Shown: piece by piece, positions 1 through 10,009 of the stretch
Numbering within the stretch: the first letter of the stretch is position 1
How the letters are laid out: each line of letters begins with the position of its first letter
Source: Sulfurimonas gotlandica GD1
GTDB taxonomy: Bacteria; Campylobacterota; Campylobacteria; Campylobacterales; Sulfurimonadaceae
Length of the DNA stretch: 64,000 nucleotides
Reading direction: 5' to 3'
Assembly: GCF_000242915.1 (NCBI RefSeq)
Contig: NZ_AFRZ01000001.1
Location: 2,480,001 to 2,544,000 of the forward strand
Program-made: the position numbers and the translations under genes
The notes under the pieces: model-generated
What the model was told of the DNA's origin: nothing
What the model saw: the letters and a program-made list of their open reading frames with translations, nothing else
Database searches by the model: none

Positions 1-1
1 A

Positions 2-319
2 TCAAATCTTAGTTTTTTTGTTCTTGGCATGTTAAATGGTCTACTCCCTTGTGGTTTTGTATATTTCTTCGCAATAACTGCTGCTAGTACTGCTGATCCC
101 CTTTATGGAGCTTTAGTCATGGCTATATTTGGAGTTAGTACTATTCCGGCAATGTTTGGACTTGGATTTTTAGCATCTCTTACATCTGCAACAAGTTTTA
201 GAAACATGATGATGAGTCTTGCATCTATAGCAGTTGTTCTTTATGGAGCATACACAATTTACAATGGATACGACTATATAGCAAATCCTAAAAAATCACT
301 TACAGAGTGTCACAACTAA
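2..319 (+). CDS. TauE/SafE-like (UreH_2-type) membrane protein, C-terminal part
   Basis: The reading frame is open from the first bases of the window, so the 5' end lies outside it; an internal Met at 29 is not a convincing start. The visible part begins in a hydrophobic segment with the motif NGLLPCGFVY, typical of the UreH_2/TauE-SafE branch of small multi-helix membrane transporters, and continues with two or three more membrane segments before a short polar tail. Relatives in this phylum often sit beside cytochrome oxidase or metal-handling genes, but the upstream context is not visible. The substrate cannot be assigned. Confidence 0.7.
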   Translation, partial: SNLSFFVLGMLNGLLPCGFVYFFAITAASTADPLYGALVMAIFGVSTIPAMFGLGFLASLTSATSFRNMMMSLASIAVVLYGAYTIYNGYDYIANPKKSLTECHN

Positions 320-338
320 TATTTACAAATATTTTACA

Positions 339-367
339 TTTAGATATTAAGTTTTTTTATATCTAAA
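339..367 (+). terminator. AT-rich hairpin after the TauE-like gene
   Basis: A 9-bp inverted repeat (TTTAGATAT / ATATCTAAA) with a T-rich 11-nt loop lies 20 bp after the stop codon and 30 bp before the next start. It has no G+C-rich stem, so terminator function is only tentative. Confidence 0.25.
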
Positions 368-397
368 TAAGTGTAGTATTAAGTACAGGAGTGCTCT

Positions 398-1942
398 ATG
401 GATGGTAATTTTAATAAAAAATTCTTAAAAATACTAGTTACTATAATTACTCCTATTCTCGTAATTATGTTAGTTTTTAGTCTTTATCTTTATGATAGAC
501 TTAAGGATGAGAAGAAGGCATTTCTTTTTGAGAAATCTGCTGTTATATCTAGTATGATTTCTAATGTTGCTAGCTTTGACAGAGAGTATTCAAAAGAAAA
601 AGAATTTGCGTATCTCCCCTCAACTGCAACAATTTCTCAAGTCCAAAATACATTTCAATCTCTTGATGAAAAAGAACTTCAACTAGAATATTTGTTAGGA
701 ATGATATATGATGATCATATAGATTTTATAGCTTATTCTGGTCTAAAACCACCTCCAGTAAAATTGAAAGACTCTTATTTAGTCATTCCAATGCGAAAAG
801 CACTATCAGGGAAGAGTGGAGTAAGTGTAGAACTGAATTATAAAAATGAAAAGGTTTTTGCTTCCTACCACCCAATAGCAAATACTAAATGGGGACTTGT
901 TGTTGAACAGCCTTATAGTCGCCACATAAAACCTCTTTATCAAACCGCTATGATGAGTTCATTCGCAGTAATTTTACTTATAATAATTTTATATTTCATT
1001 TTAAAAAGATACGATGCAAAACATCAGAAACATATTCAATATAGCGAGCATAGGTTTCAACAACTGGTAGAGAGTAGTGATGACTTCATTTGGGAAGTAA
1101 ATGCACATGGAGTATATAAATATGCCAGTAAACAAGTTGAGAATATTTTGGGATATACAAGCCAGGAAGTAGTTGGAAAAACACCTTTTGATTTTATGAC
1201 TACTGAAGAAGCAAAAAAAGTTGCTGTAAAGTTTATGAAACTTATAGAACAAGAAGAAAGAATAGTTAACTTGGAAAATATAAATATACATAAAGACGGG
1301 CATGAAGTATATCTTCTAACCAGCGGTACACCTTTTTTTGATGAGAGAGGAAAAATATTGGGATATAGAGGGATAGATAGAGATATTACCCCCTTAAAAC
1401 AAAAGCAAAAAGAGATTGAACATTTAGCCTTTTATGACACTCTGACAGGTCTCGCAAACCGTCAAAATATAAACGATAGAATTTCTCAGGAGATAAATTA
1501 TACAAGAAGAAATAACTTTGAATCAGCACTGCTTTTTCTTGATTTAGATGATTTTAAAGTAATAAATGACACACATGGTCATGACCATGGCGATGAAGTT
1601 TTAAAGACTGTATCTCATAGAATACTAAAATCTATACGAAGTTTTGATATTGCAGGAAGAATAGGTGGAGATGAGTTTGTTATATTAGTTAGAGGTGTGC
1701 AGGAAAACAATGAAAACAGTTTAGATCATTTAGAAAGTCTACTTAAAAGAGTTCTACAAGAGATAAATGAGCCCATCGTTGTTAACAGTTTTTCTCACCA
1801 TGTTGGGGTAAGTATTGGTGTTGCAATTCTCCCAAGGGATGGTGATAATTTAGAAGAGATTCTTAAGTGTGCAGACAATGCCATGTATGAGGCAAAACAT
1901 CTTGGAAAGAATCGTGTGGTATTTCATAAAAAAGTGATATAA
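398..1942 (+). CDS. membrane sensor diguanylate cyclase (periplasmic sensor, PAS, GGDEF)
   Basis: The 514-residue protein has an N-terminal membrane segment (about 12-30), a periplasmic region of roughly 150 residues, a second membrane segment (about 184-203), a PAS domain (about 215-335) and a C-terminal GGDEF domain. The active-site loop is intact (RIGGDEF, near residue 423), and an RSFD inhibitory site sits five residues before it, so c-di-GMP synthesis with product inhibition is expected. The start is preceded by a clear AGGAG sequence. It is the first of four GGDEF-family genes in the window; the ligand is unknown. Confidence 0.9.
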   Translation: MDGNFNKKFLKILVTIITPILVIMLVFSLYLYDRLKDEKKAFLFEKSAVISSMISNVASFDREYSKEKEFAYLPSTATISQVQNTFQSLDEKELQLEYLLGMIYDDHIDFIAYSGLKPPPVKLKDSYLVIPMRKALSGKSGVSVELNYKNEKVFASYHPIANTKWGLVVEQPYSRHIKPLYQTAMMSSFAVILLIIILYFILKRYDAKHQKHIQYSEHRFQQLVESSDDFIWEVNAHGVYKYASKQVENILGYTSQEVVGKTPFDFMTTEEAKKVAVKFMKLIEQEERIVNLENINIHKDGHEVYLLTSGTPFFDERGKILGYRGIDRDITPLKQKQKEIEHLAFYDTLTGLANRQNINDRISQEINYTRRNNFESALLFLDLDDFKVINDTHGHDHGDEVLKTVSHRILKSIRSFDIAGRIGGDEFVILVRGVQENNENSLDHLESLLKRVLQEINEPIVVNSFSHHVGVSIGVAILPRDGDNLEEILKCADNAMYEAKHLGKNRVVFHKKVI

Positions 1943-1963
1943 TAACTTTAAAAAAGGCTTGGT

Positions 1964-2800
1964 ATGAAAAGCTCGATTGTCGATAGTATAAAGTCGCTTC
2001 CTCCACTCTCAAAAACAATTGTAGATATTAATAAAATTTATGCAAATGAAGATGCCTCTATACATGATTTGGCTAAGGTAATTGAACATGATCCTATGAT
2101 TGTAGCAAACCTTTTAAAAGTGGCAAATTCACCTTTGTATAGCTTTGGTAGAGAGATTAGAAATGTCGCACAGGCAGTTAGTCTTTTTGGTATGGGTATG
2201 ACTCGTACTATCGCTCTTGGGAACTCTGTTAGAAAACTGCTAAATGTTGATATGCAACCATACGGCATCACTTCTGAGAAGTTTGCAGATGTATCAAGTA
2301 TGCAAGCTGCATTTATTCATAAATGGTATAAAAATATAAACAAAGAAAAAGCAGATAAACTTTATCTAAGTGCATTTTTGCAAGAGACAGGGAAAATACT
2401 TATAGCAAGTGCAATTATTCAAGATGATGAAACTATCAGCTTTAAATCAGAGATTGAGAATTCAAACAACTTGGCAATGGTTGAGAAGGCTTATATAGGA
2501 GTTACAACTTCTGAAATTACTGCAGAAGTATTTGAGCACTGGGGATTTGATAGAGAGTTTATTGAGATGATTAGATTTGCAGATAACCCAAAAGAAGCAC
2601 CAGAAGAGTTAAGAGAATATTCAACGGCACTAAATATTGTAAAAACTATTCTTCCAGTAAATCAGCCACTATCTGAGAGATCTATAAACTTTGGTCTTAA
2701 GCTGGCTGAAGATGCCGGATATCAAAGAAGTGTTTTAGAAAAGGTAATAGAAGAAATGACAGAGAGCCATATAGAAACAGCAGAGGGTATGAATGATTAA
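1964..2800 (+). CDS. HDOD domain protein
   Basis: The 278-residue soluble protein begins with the typical HDOD start (SLPPLSKTIVDI) and keeps EHDPMIVANLLKVANSP and the following helical pattern through about residue 210. HDOD domains are catalytically dead HD relatives used in signalling and regulation of motility or stress. It lies 21 bp after the diguanylate cyclase gene and overlaps polA by 8 bp, so the three genes are probably cotranscribed. The output is not evident from sequence. Confidence 0.88.
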   Translation: MKSSIVDSIKSLPPLSKTIVDINKIYANEDASIHDLAKVIEHDPMIVANLLKVANSPLYSFGREIRNVAQAVSLFGMGMTRTIALGNSVRKLLNVDMQPYGITSEKFADVSSMQAAFIHKWYKNINKEKADKLYLSAFLQETGKILIASAIIQDDETISFKSEIENSNNLAMVEKAYIGVTTSEITAEVFEHWGFDREFIEMIRFADNPKEAPEELREYSTALNIVKTILPVNQPLSERSINFGLKLAEDAGYQRSVLEKVIEEMTESHIETAEGMND

Positions 2801-5510
2801 AACAGTTACCGTAATAGATACTTTTGGTTTTTTCTTTCGTAGTTTTTATGCACTCCCACAACATTTAAAAAACAAAGACGGTTTTCCAACCGGGCTTTTA
2901 ACTGGTTTTACAAACTTTATATCAACTCTACAAAAACAGCATGACAGTGACTATCTGATTTTTGCAATCGATACTAAAGGTAATACATTCAGAAATGAAG
3001 TAGACCCAAACTATAAAGCAAATCGTACTGCTCCTCCAGAAGAACTTACTATGCAACTCCCTATTGCTATCGAGTGGATAGATAAGATGGGTTATAAAAC
3101 TTTAGGTCAAGTTGGTTTTGAAGCAGATGATCTTATTGCAACGGTTGTAAAACATGCAAAAGAAAAGGGTTACAATGTTCGAGTTGTATCTCACGATAAA
3201 GACCTGTATCAGCTTATAGATGATGGCAGAGTTGTAGTAGTAGATGCTATAAAGCGCAAGAGCATGGATGAAGATGCATGTTTTCTTAAGTATGGGGTAA
3301 CTCCAAAGCAGTTTATAGATTATCAGTCTATTCTTGGAGATAGTGCAGATAATGTTCCAGGTGTTAAAGGTATTGGAAAAGTTGGTGCTGAGAAACTTTT
3401 AGTTCAGTATGGCGACCTAGATAATATATATGCAAATATAGATGAAATTAAGCCTCCTGGCATTCAAAAGAAGTTAAGAGACTCACAAGATGAGGCTTAC
3501 ATGTCAAAAGTGCTTGTGACGCTTAGAGATGATATTTTAGAAGAATTTGACTTTGAAGAGTACAAGATGGATGTTGAACATCCATTTTTAAATATCTATG
3601 ATGAACTTGTGCAGTATGAGCAAAATGCAATACTTAGAGTCCTTCATGCTAAGAATATGGTTAGTGACGAAGCTAAAGAAGAAGCTGTTTTGAGAGTTGA
3701 AGAGGTAAAAGAAACTAAAAATCTTGATTTTAAAGCTACACTTATTACAGATAATGAAGAGTTGCAAAAAGTTTTACAAGCTTTAAAACCAGAAACTATT
3801 GTTGCTTTTGATACTGAGACAACAGGTCTTGATTATGAAAAAGACAAGTTAGTAGGTTTTAGTTTTAGCTTTAATGATGATGAGGCTTTTTATGTGCCAT
3901 TCGCACACTTTTATTTAGGTGTTCCTGATCAGATAAGTGAAAAAGATGCAGCTTTGGCTATGAAAAAAATATTCAACTCAAAAGTTGTAGGTCACAACAT
4001 CAAGTTTGACCTACACTTTGTAAGTAGATTTTTAAATGATGATATGCTAAATATTTATTCAGACTCTATGATACTAGCATGGCTGATAAATCCAGAAAGT
4101 GCTTTAGGTCTTGATAAATTATCAGACAAACTGTTAGATCACACGATGCTCGGTTTTAAAGACACAGTGAAAAAAGGTGAGACTTTTGCATCTGTTGAAC
4201 TAGAAGACGCTTCTAAATACGCAGCTGAAGATGCATACATAACTCTAAAACTTTTTAATCTTTTTAACGAAAAGCTAAAACTTCAAGATGCAACACACCT
4301 CATAGATGAGTCACAAAATGTAGAAGTACCTTTTATAACTACACTTTTGGGTATGGAAAAAGATGGCATTAGAGTAGATGCTGAGTTCTTAGAAGTGTTT
4401 TTAGTTGAAGTTAAAGAGACACTTTTAAACTTGACTAAAACTATTTATGAACAAGCCGGTACTGAGTTTAACATTAACTCAACAAAACAGCTTGGTGTTA
4501 TTTTATTTGAGCATCTTGGGCTTCCTGTTGGTAAAAAAACAAAGACAGGTTACTCAACTGATGAGAATGTTCTGAGTTCATTAAAAGATAAGCATGAGAT
4601 AATATCATCACTCTTAGAGTACCGCGAGATCTATAAGCTTTACTCAACTTATATTGAACCTCTTTTAAAACTAAGTCTTGAAGATAAAGAAGGACGTATC
4701 CATACTTCCTTTGTTCAAACTGGAACAGCGACAGGAAGACTTAGTTCAAAAAATCCAAACCTTCAAAATATACCGGCAAGAACTTCACAAGGCTTGAAAA
4801 TAAGAGAAGCGTTTGTAGCACCTGAGGGTAAAAAGCTTATAGGTATAGATTACTCTCAAATCGAGCTTAGACTTCTTGCTCACTTTTCTCAAGATGCTGT
4901 TTTAGTAGATGCATTCAGAGCGAACAAAGATATTCACTTACAGACTGCTATAGCTCTTTTTGGTGAGGAAGAAGCTCCTAGCAAAAGAGCGGTTGCAAAG
5001 ACTGTAAACTTTGGGCTTCTTTATGGAATGGGACAGAAAAAACTCTCAGAGACTTTGGGCATCACAACTAAAGAGGCTAAGGAAATCATAGAGAAATATT
5101 TTGAATCATTTCCAACAGTAAAAACTTATTTTCGCTCTATTGTAGATAATTCAAAAGAGATGGGCTATGTTGAGACACTGTTAAAAAGACGTAGATATTT
5201 TGATTATGAAACAGCATCTCCGATGTTTAGAGCAGCATACGATAGAGAGTCTGTAAACAGTGTGTTTCAGGGTAGTGCATCTGACCTTATAAAACTATCC
5301 ATGAATAAGATAGCAACAGTTATAAAAGAAGAAAAACTAAATGCAAAAATGCTTTTACAAATTCACGATGAACTTATTTTTGAAGTAGATGCAGATGAAG
5401 CCGAGATGCTTGGAAACAGGTTTAAAGAAATTATGGAAAATATATATGAGTTAAATATTCCTCTCGAAGCAAGTATGAACATAGGCGATAACTGGGGTAA
5501 ACTAAAATAG
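2793..5510 (+). CDS. polA: DNA polymerase I
   Basis: The 905-residue protein has the full three-domain layout: 5'-3' exonuclease (about 1-290), 3'-5' exonuclease with an intact DTETTG motif near residue 340, and family A polymerase with DYSQIELR near residue 686 and HDEL near residue 857. Proofreading residues are retained, unlike in some polA lineages. It acts in Okazaki-fragment maturation and repair synthesis. The start overlaps the HDOD gene by 8 bp, implying translational coupling. Confidence 0.97.
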   Translation: MIKTVTVIDTFGFFFRSFYALPQHLKNKDGFPTGLLTGFTNFISTLQKQHDSDYLIFAIDTKGNTFRNEVDPNYKANRTAPPEELTMQLPIAIEWIDKMGYKTLGQVGFEADDLIATVVKHAKEKGYNVRVVSHDKDLYQLIDDGRVVVVDAIKRKSMDEDACFLKYGVTPKQFIDYQSILGDSADNVPGVKGIGKVGAEKLLVQYGDLDNIYANIDEIKPPGIQKKLRDSQDEAYMSKVLVTLRDDILEEFDFEEYKMDVEHPFLNIYDELVQYEQNAILRVLHAKNMVSDEAKEEAVLRVEEVKETKNLDFKATLITDNEELQKVLQALKPETIVAFDTETTGLDYEKDKLVGFSFSFNDDEAFYVPFAHFYLGVPDQISEKDAALAMKKIFNSKVVGHNIKFDLHFVSRFLNDDMLNIYSDSMILAWLINPESALGLDKLSDKLLDHTMLGFKDTVKKGETFASVELEDASKYAAEDAYITLKLFNLFNEKLKLQDATHLIDESQNVEVPFITTLLGMEKDGIRVDAEFLEVFLVEVKETLLNLTKTIYEQAGTEFNINSTKQLGVILFEHLGLPVGKKTKTGYSTDENVLSSLKDKHEIISSLLEYREIYKLYSTYIEPLLKLSLEDKEGRIHTSFVQTGTATGRLSSKNPNLQNIPARTSQGLKIREAFVAPEGKKLIGIDYSQIELRLLAHFSQDAVLVDAFRANKDIHLQTAIALFGEEEAPSKRAVAKTVNFGLLYGMGQKKLSETLGITTKEAKEIIEKYFESFPTVKTYFRSIVDNSKEMGYVETLLKRRRYFDYETASPMFRAAYDRESVNSVFQGSASDLIKLSMNKIATVIKEEKLNAKMLLQIHDELIFEVDADEAEMLGNRFKEIMENIYELNIPLEASMNIGDNWGKLK

Positions 5511-5584
5511 TTAATATAAGTGCAGTTTTATATAATATATAATACCATAGGATAGAATGTTTAAATATATTATAAAGAATTTAT

Positions 5585-7537
5585 ATGAACTTATCCATGC
5601 AGAAATATGTTACAAAAGCAACTGTTGACCGTATATATGATAATTCCAAGAATGGCATAAGCGGTCATTTTATAGTGTTACTCTTATCTTCACTTCTTTT
5701 TTGGAATAATATACCACCTTTGATTATTGCTTTTGGTTTTATCTCTCATTTGCTTATTCTTTCCAGACGACTCTATCTTCGTAATGAGTACAACAAAGTA
5801 AGAGAGAGCCTTGTTGATTTGGTAGATATTAATAGCTGGCTTAGTAAATACAGAAGATGTATGTTTTTAAGCGGTCTAGCCTTTGGTTTGATGATATTTT
5901 TTTTTGACAACTTATCTATTGAGTACCATTTTTTAATTTTATGTATTTCTGTGGGGCTTAGTGCTGGAGGTCTTTATACATTAGGTGAATCATTTAGCAT
6001 CTATGCATTTTATGTTATAACAATGCTTGGAAGTGCATTAGTGTGGATTGTGCAACAAGATGCAGATGTATATAGAATAGGTACAATATTAATCATAGTA
6101 GCTATTTATTATAATCTTTCTTCTGGGCGACGTTACGCAAATAATTTTAAACAAATAATTTTAGAACAGCATAGTGTATCAGAGTATATTAAAAAGCAAG
6201 AAGAGATGCAAAATGAACTTCTTGAACAAAAAGATATCTTAGAACATCAAGCGACACACGATGCACTTACCGGCTTACCAAATCGTATTTTATTTAATGA
6301 CAGACTTGAGCAAAGCATACAAAAAGCAAAAAGAAACGATACGCAGATAGCACTGTTTTTTATTGATTTAGACCATTTTAAAGAAATAAATGACTCTCTT
6401 GGCCACCATATAGGAGATGAAGTCCTTAAGGTTGTTGCAACTAGACTGAATCTGGTTATTCGTTTAGAAGACACCCTTGCTCGTCTTGGTGGTGATGAGT
6501 TTACTATTATTATGGAAGATATTAAAAATATACAGTATGTAATTTTTTTCTCACAAAAAATTCTAAAAGTCTTACTAGAGCCAATCTCTGTAAATAATCA
6601 AAATCTATACCTCTCTAGCAGTATAGGAATTAGTCTATTTCCTCAAGATAGCACAGATTTAAATAATCTTTTAAAGTACGCAGATACCGCTATGTATAAG
6701 GCAAAGTCTGAAGGACGAAATAATTTTCAGTTCTACTCCAAAGAGATGACAGAATTGGCTTTTGAGAGAGTTATTATGGTTGCTAGTCTAAAGCAGGCCA
6801 TTATCAAAAAAGAGTTTGTTGTTCACTATCAACCACAGATAGATGCAAAAAATAAAAAGCTTGTAGGAATGGAAGCTTTGGTTAGATGGGAACATCCTAC
6901 ATTAGGTTTAGTATCACCTGCAAAATTTATACCTCTGGCAGAAGATACAGGGCTTATTGTAGATATTGATATACTTGTTATGGAGATAGCAATGATGCAG
7001 GTCTCAGAGTGGCGTAGAGATGGATTGAATCCAGGTATTTTATCTTTAAACCTAGCTATAAAACAGTTAAATCATGATACCTTTATTATAATTTTAAAGC
7101 ACAATATGAGTAAGTATGATTTTAAAAGTGAATGGTTGGAGTTGGAAATTACTGAAAATGATGTTATGAGAAAACCAAAAGATGCAGCAGTTAAACTTAA
7201 AGAAATAAGTGAGCTAGGCATAAAAATTGCCATAGATGATTTTGGTACAGGATATTCATCTCTCTCATATTTAAAAAAATTACCAATAGATAAGCTAAAA
7301 ATAGATCAATCTTTTATAAGAGATATCCCAGGTAGTGAAGATGACAATGCTATTGTAAAGGCAGTTATAGCAATTTCTAAAAGTCTGAACTTAGATGTTA
7401 TTGCAGAAGGTGTAGAGACTAAAGAGCAAAGGGATTTCGTTTTAGAAAATGGTTGTAGCAAGATACAGGGATATTACTATTCTCGCCCGTTACCAGCAGA
7501 GGGGATTCAAGAAATACTTAAAGATTTTAGTCTATAA
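5585..7537 (+). CDS. membrane GGDEF-EAL protein
   Basis: The 650-residue protein has five or six predicted membrane helices in the first 180 residues, a short linking helix, a GGDEF domain with intact RLGGDEF near residue 299 preceded by an RLED inhibitory site, and an EAL domain with EALVRW near residue 429, DDFGTGYSS and AEGVET. Both catalytic domains look intact, so it could make and degrade c-di-GMP. It converges on the next gene with an 11-bp overlap of 3' ends. The N-terminal membrane sensor resembles MASE-type modules but I cannot assign a subtype. Confidence 0.9.
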   Translation: MNLSMQKYVTKATVDRIYDNSKNGISGHFIVLLLSSLLFWNNIPPLIIAFGFISHLLILSRRLYLRNEYNKVRESLVDLVDINSWLSKYRRCMFLSGLAFGLMIFFFDNLSIEYHFLILCISVGLSAGGLYTLGESFSIYAFYVITMLGSALVWIVQQDADVYRIGTILIIVAIYYNLSSGRRYANNFKQIILEQHSVSEYIKKQEEMQNELLEQKDILEHQATHDALTGLPNRILFNDRLEQSIQKAKRNDTQIALFFIDLDHFKEINDSLGHHIGDEVLKVVATRLNLVIRLEDTLARLGGDEFTIIMEDIKNIQYVIFFSQKILKVLLEPISVNNQNLYLSSSIGISLFPQDSTDLNNLLKYADTAMYKAKSEGRNNFQFYSKEMTELAFERVIMVASLKQAIIKKEFVVHYQPQIDAKNKKLVGMEALVRWEHPTLGLVSPAKFIPLAEDTGLIVDIDILVMEIAMMQVSEWRRDGLNPGILSLNLAIKQLNHDTFIIILKHNMSKYDFKSEWLELEITENDVMRKPKDAAVKLKEISELGIKIAIDDFGTGYSSLSYLKKLPIDKLKIDQSFIRDIPGSEDDNAIVKAVIAISKSLNLDVIAEGVETKEQRDFVLENGCSKIQGYYYSRPLPAEGIQEILKDFSL

Positions 7538-9686
7538 GCTTTGGTGAAGGCTCACTGAAATGGTAACCTTGTGAGTATTCAATCCCTAAATCTTCTATGA
7601 TCTTTTGAACTTCAGCATTATGGACAAATTCGGCAATACATGGTATGTGCGCATTTTTTGCAAAAAATACTATGGCACGTGTAACCTCATAACTTTTTGA
7701 GTTTTTATGTATGTCTTTTATATATTTTGCATCTATTTTTAAAAAGTCAATATCCAAGTCTAAAACTCTCTCAAAGTTAGAATATTCTGAACCAAAATCA
7801 TCTATAGCGATAGAATAACCTCTATTTTTTAGTTGAGTCAGTTGCTTTATATGGTTCTTTTTACCATTTGCACTGACACCCTCCAAGATTTCTAATATAA
7901 CACGTTCACTTTCTATTCCATACTCTAGCTCTTTTTCATTTAGATACTCAAGAAGATAGTTTTTGCTCAAATCATCTTCTGTGATATTTATAGAAAAAGA
8001 GTAGTTGTTTGAAGCCATAAAATTAAAGCTTTTATCTATTATAGCTTTAGTTATCTCTGGAAGTAAACCTGATAGACGAGCTGGTTCTAAAAATTCATAC
8101 GGAGATATTATTTCTCCATCTTTTTCTATTCTGGCAAGGACTTCATATTTTGTGATTTCATTAGTTATATTGTTTCTTATACCTTGATAAAATGGAATAA
8201 CTCTTCCTTCACTAAGTGCATTGTGTAGAAGGTTGTTTGAAGCGATGAAAGACTCTCTTTGTGAGTGACCAATGCTGTCTGCATCTTGGTTGAAAATATA
8301 TAGATTATTTTTTCCGCTCTCTTTAGCTTGTTTTAGAGCTAAGGCGCTGTTTCTTAGAAGATAATCACACCCATGAGCTGCACCATATGTAAATGATATA
8401 TTAAGAGTGATGTTGTCAATCACAATTTCTTTGTTGTAGAAGTACTCTTGAATCTCAGCTGTTGTATGTGTAATATCTATATCTTCATAAAACAAAAGAG
8501 CAAATTCATCTGAGTTTATTCTACATGTACTATTTGCGTTGAAATTATTTTGAAGTATATTTGCAAGTTTTATAAGTAGTTTATCTCCTACTTCAAAACC
8601 ATAGGCAGTATTAATGTAACTGAAATTATTTACGTTTAAAAGTAGAAGGTTTTTTTGCTCATCTGATTTTAGTAGTTGTTCGAGATGAGTCTTGTTACAA
8701 AGACCGGTCAATGAGTCCCTGAAAGCCATGTCTTCAACTTGTTTTTGTGACTTTTTAAGTTCTGTAAGATCACTGAATACGGCAAGATAGTTGTAGCCTT
8801 TATCATGCTCATCATATAGTGCACTAACACTCATCCACTGGACTATTTCAGAGCCATCAGCGCGTTTATTTATGATTTCACCAGCCCATTTAGAGTCATT
8901 ATGGATGCTTTCCCACATATCACTATAAAATTTTTCATCATGTTTTTTAGAAGCAAAAATATTTGGATTGTGCCCAATGACTTCTGCTTCTGTATATCCG
9001 TAAATATCTTCAAATGCTTGGTTTACTTCTATTATTTTGTTTTCTTTATTTGTGATTATCATTCCCTCTGCTGCATTTTGAGCAGCAGTTGCAAAGAGTT
9101 TGATACGTTTTTCTATTTTTCTATTTTTCATTATCATGCTAACAATAGAAGCGGCAGTTTGGAGAAGTTTTTTGTGAAATGGAGCAGGTGATCTATGCTC
9201 AAATGAAGATAGTGCAAAAGACCCAATAGGATTATTGTCTTCATCACGAATGGGCATAGACCAACATGCACAAAGATTAAAATCAATTGCGAGTTTACGA
9301 ATGTCTTGCCATCTGCCATCAGTAAAAGTGTCTTGTACATATTGAGGTTCATTATGAAAAACTGCATTTCCACATGATCCACCGCCAACTCCAGGTTTTA
9401 AGTTTGCAAGAGCATCATGACCTGCTTGAGGTACAGATGGAGCAGATAAAACACTCATAAGCCCAGTAGCTTTGTCTACAAGCATTATTGAGGCTACTGA
9501 GTTTGGAAGCAGTCGCTCAGCGAGTATGCATAGTTGTGAAAGTATATCTGTACAATAGCCTCTTGAAGCTATCATATTAAGTATATTTTGTTGAATGTCT
9601 AAAATCTCATTATACTCATCAGGAGTAATAGGTACTTCAATAAGTGAAACATCTTCTAAAGTTTTACAAGAAACTTCTTCTTTCAT
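7527..9686 (-). CDS. GAF-PAS-degenerate GGDEF-EAL protein
   Basis: The 719-residue soluble protein carries a GAF domain (about 40-190), a PAS domain (about 200-315), a GGDEF-like domain and an EAL domain. The cyclase loop reads NSDEF instead of GGDEF, so synthesis is unlikely. In the EAL domain the signature is EVL, but the metal-site glutamate, the INITEDD asparagine and the AIDDFG aspartates remain, so phosphodiesterase activity is possible. The GAF domain has the PGVGGGSCG and CWSMPI pattern also seen in the cyclase at 16519-17901, suggesting the two sense a related signal. Confidence 0.85.
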   Translation of the reverse strand: MKEEVSCKTLEDVSLIEVPITPDEYNEILDIQQNILNMIASRGYCTDILSQLCILAERLLPNSVASIMLVDKATGLMSVLSAPSVPQAGHDALANLKPGVGGGSCGNAVFHNEPQYVQDTFTDGRWQDIRKLAIDFNLCACWSMPIRDEDNNPIGSFALSSFEHRSPAPFHKKLLQTAASIVSMIMKNRKIEKRIKLFATAAQNAAEGMIITNKENKIIEVNQAFEDIYGYTEAEVIGHNPNIFASKKHDEKFYSDMWESIHNDSKWAGEIINKRADGSEIVQWMSVSALYDEHDKGYNYLAVFSDLTELKKSQKQVEDMAFRDSLTGLCNKTHLEQLLKSDEQKNLLLLNVNNFSYINTAYGFEVGDKLLIKLANILQNNFNANSTCRINSDEFALLFYEDIDITHTTAEIQEYFYNKEIVIDNITLNISFTYGAAHGCDYLLRNSALALKQAKESGKNNLYIFNQDADSIGHSQRESFIASNNLLHNALSEGRVIPFYQGIRNNITNEITKYEVLARIEKDGEIISPYEFLEPARLSGLLPEITKAIIDKSFNFMASNNYSFSINITEDDLSKNYLLEYLNEKELEYGIESERVILEILEGVSANGKKNHIKQLTQLKNRGYSIAIDDFGSEYSNFERVLDLDIDFLKIDAKYIKDIHKNSKSYEVTRAIVFFAKNAHIPCIAEFVHNAEVQKIIEDLGIEYSQGYHFSEPSPKLID

Positions 9687-9757
9687 AATAACTACCTATA
9701 ATTTAATAGTTAGATTCTATCTGAAGTATGTAAAATTAAAGTAAAATTATCAAAAAA

Positions 9758-10009
9758 TTATGATTTATTTGTGGTTTTATAAATAAAACTAAAAACTTCC
9801 GCCACTGCTTTGTATAAAGCTGCAGGAACTTCTTTGTCTAGCTCTACTTTTGAGAGCAGTTCCATAAGATCTTCATCTTTTTTTATAGGAAGGTTATGAA
9901 GCTCAGCGATTTTAATAATATTTTCTGCACTTTTGCCTTGACCTTTTGCAACTACACGAGGTGCAGACTCTTTGTCTATGTTGTATCTAAGTGCGGCTGC
10001 CTTTCTCAT
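9758..10009 (-). CDS. FlhB C-terminal-like protein (FlhX type)
   Basis: The 83-residue protein matches only the cytoplasmic C-terminal domain of FlhB/YscU export switch proteins: AAALRYNIDKESAPRVVAKG followed by IKIAELHNLPI and LDKEVPAALY. It has no membrane helices. The NPTH autocleavage site itself is absent; the homology begins just after the place where that site lies in FlhB, which is the arrangement described for Campylobacter FlhX. It overlaps the 3' end of the FliK-like gene by 4 bp, so the pair is cotranscribed and probably acts together in hook-length or substrate switching. Confidence 0.85.
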   Translation of the reverse strand: MRKAAALRYNIDKESAPRVVAKGQGKSAENIIKIAELHNLPIKKDEDLMELLSKVELDKEVPAALYKAVAEVFSFIYKTTNKS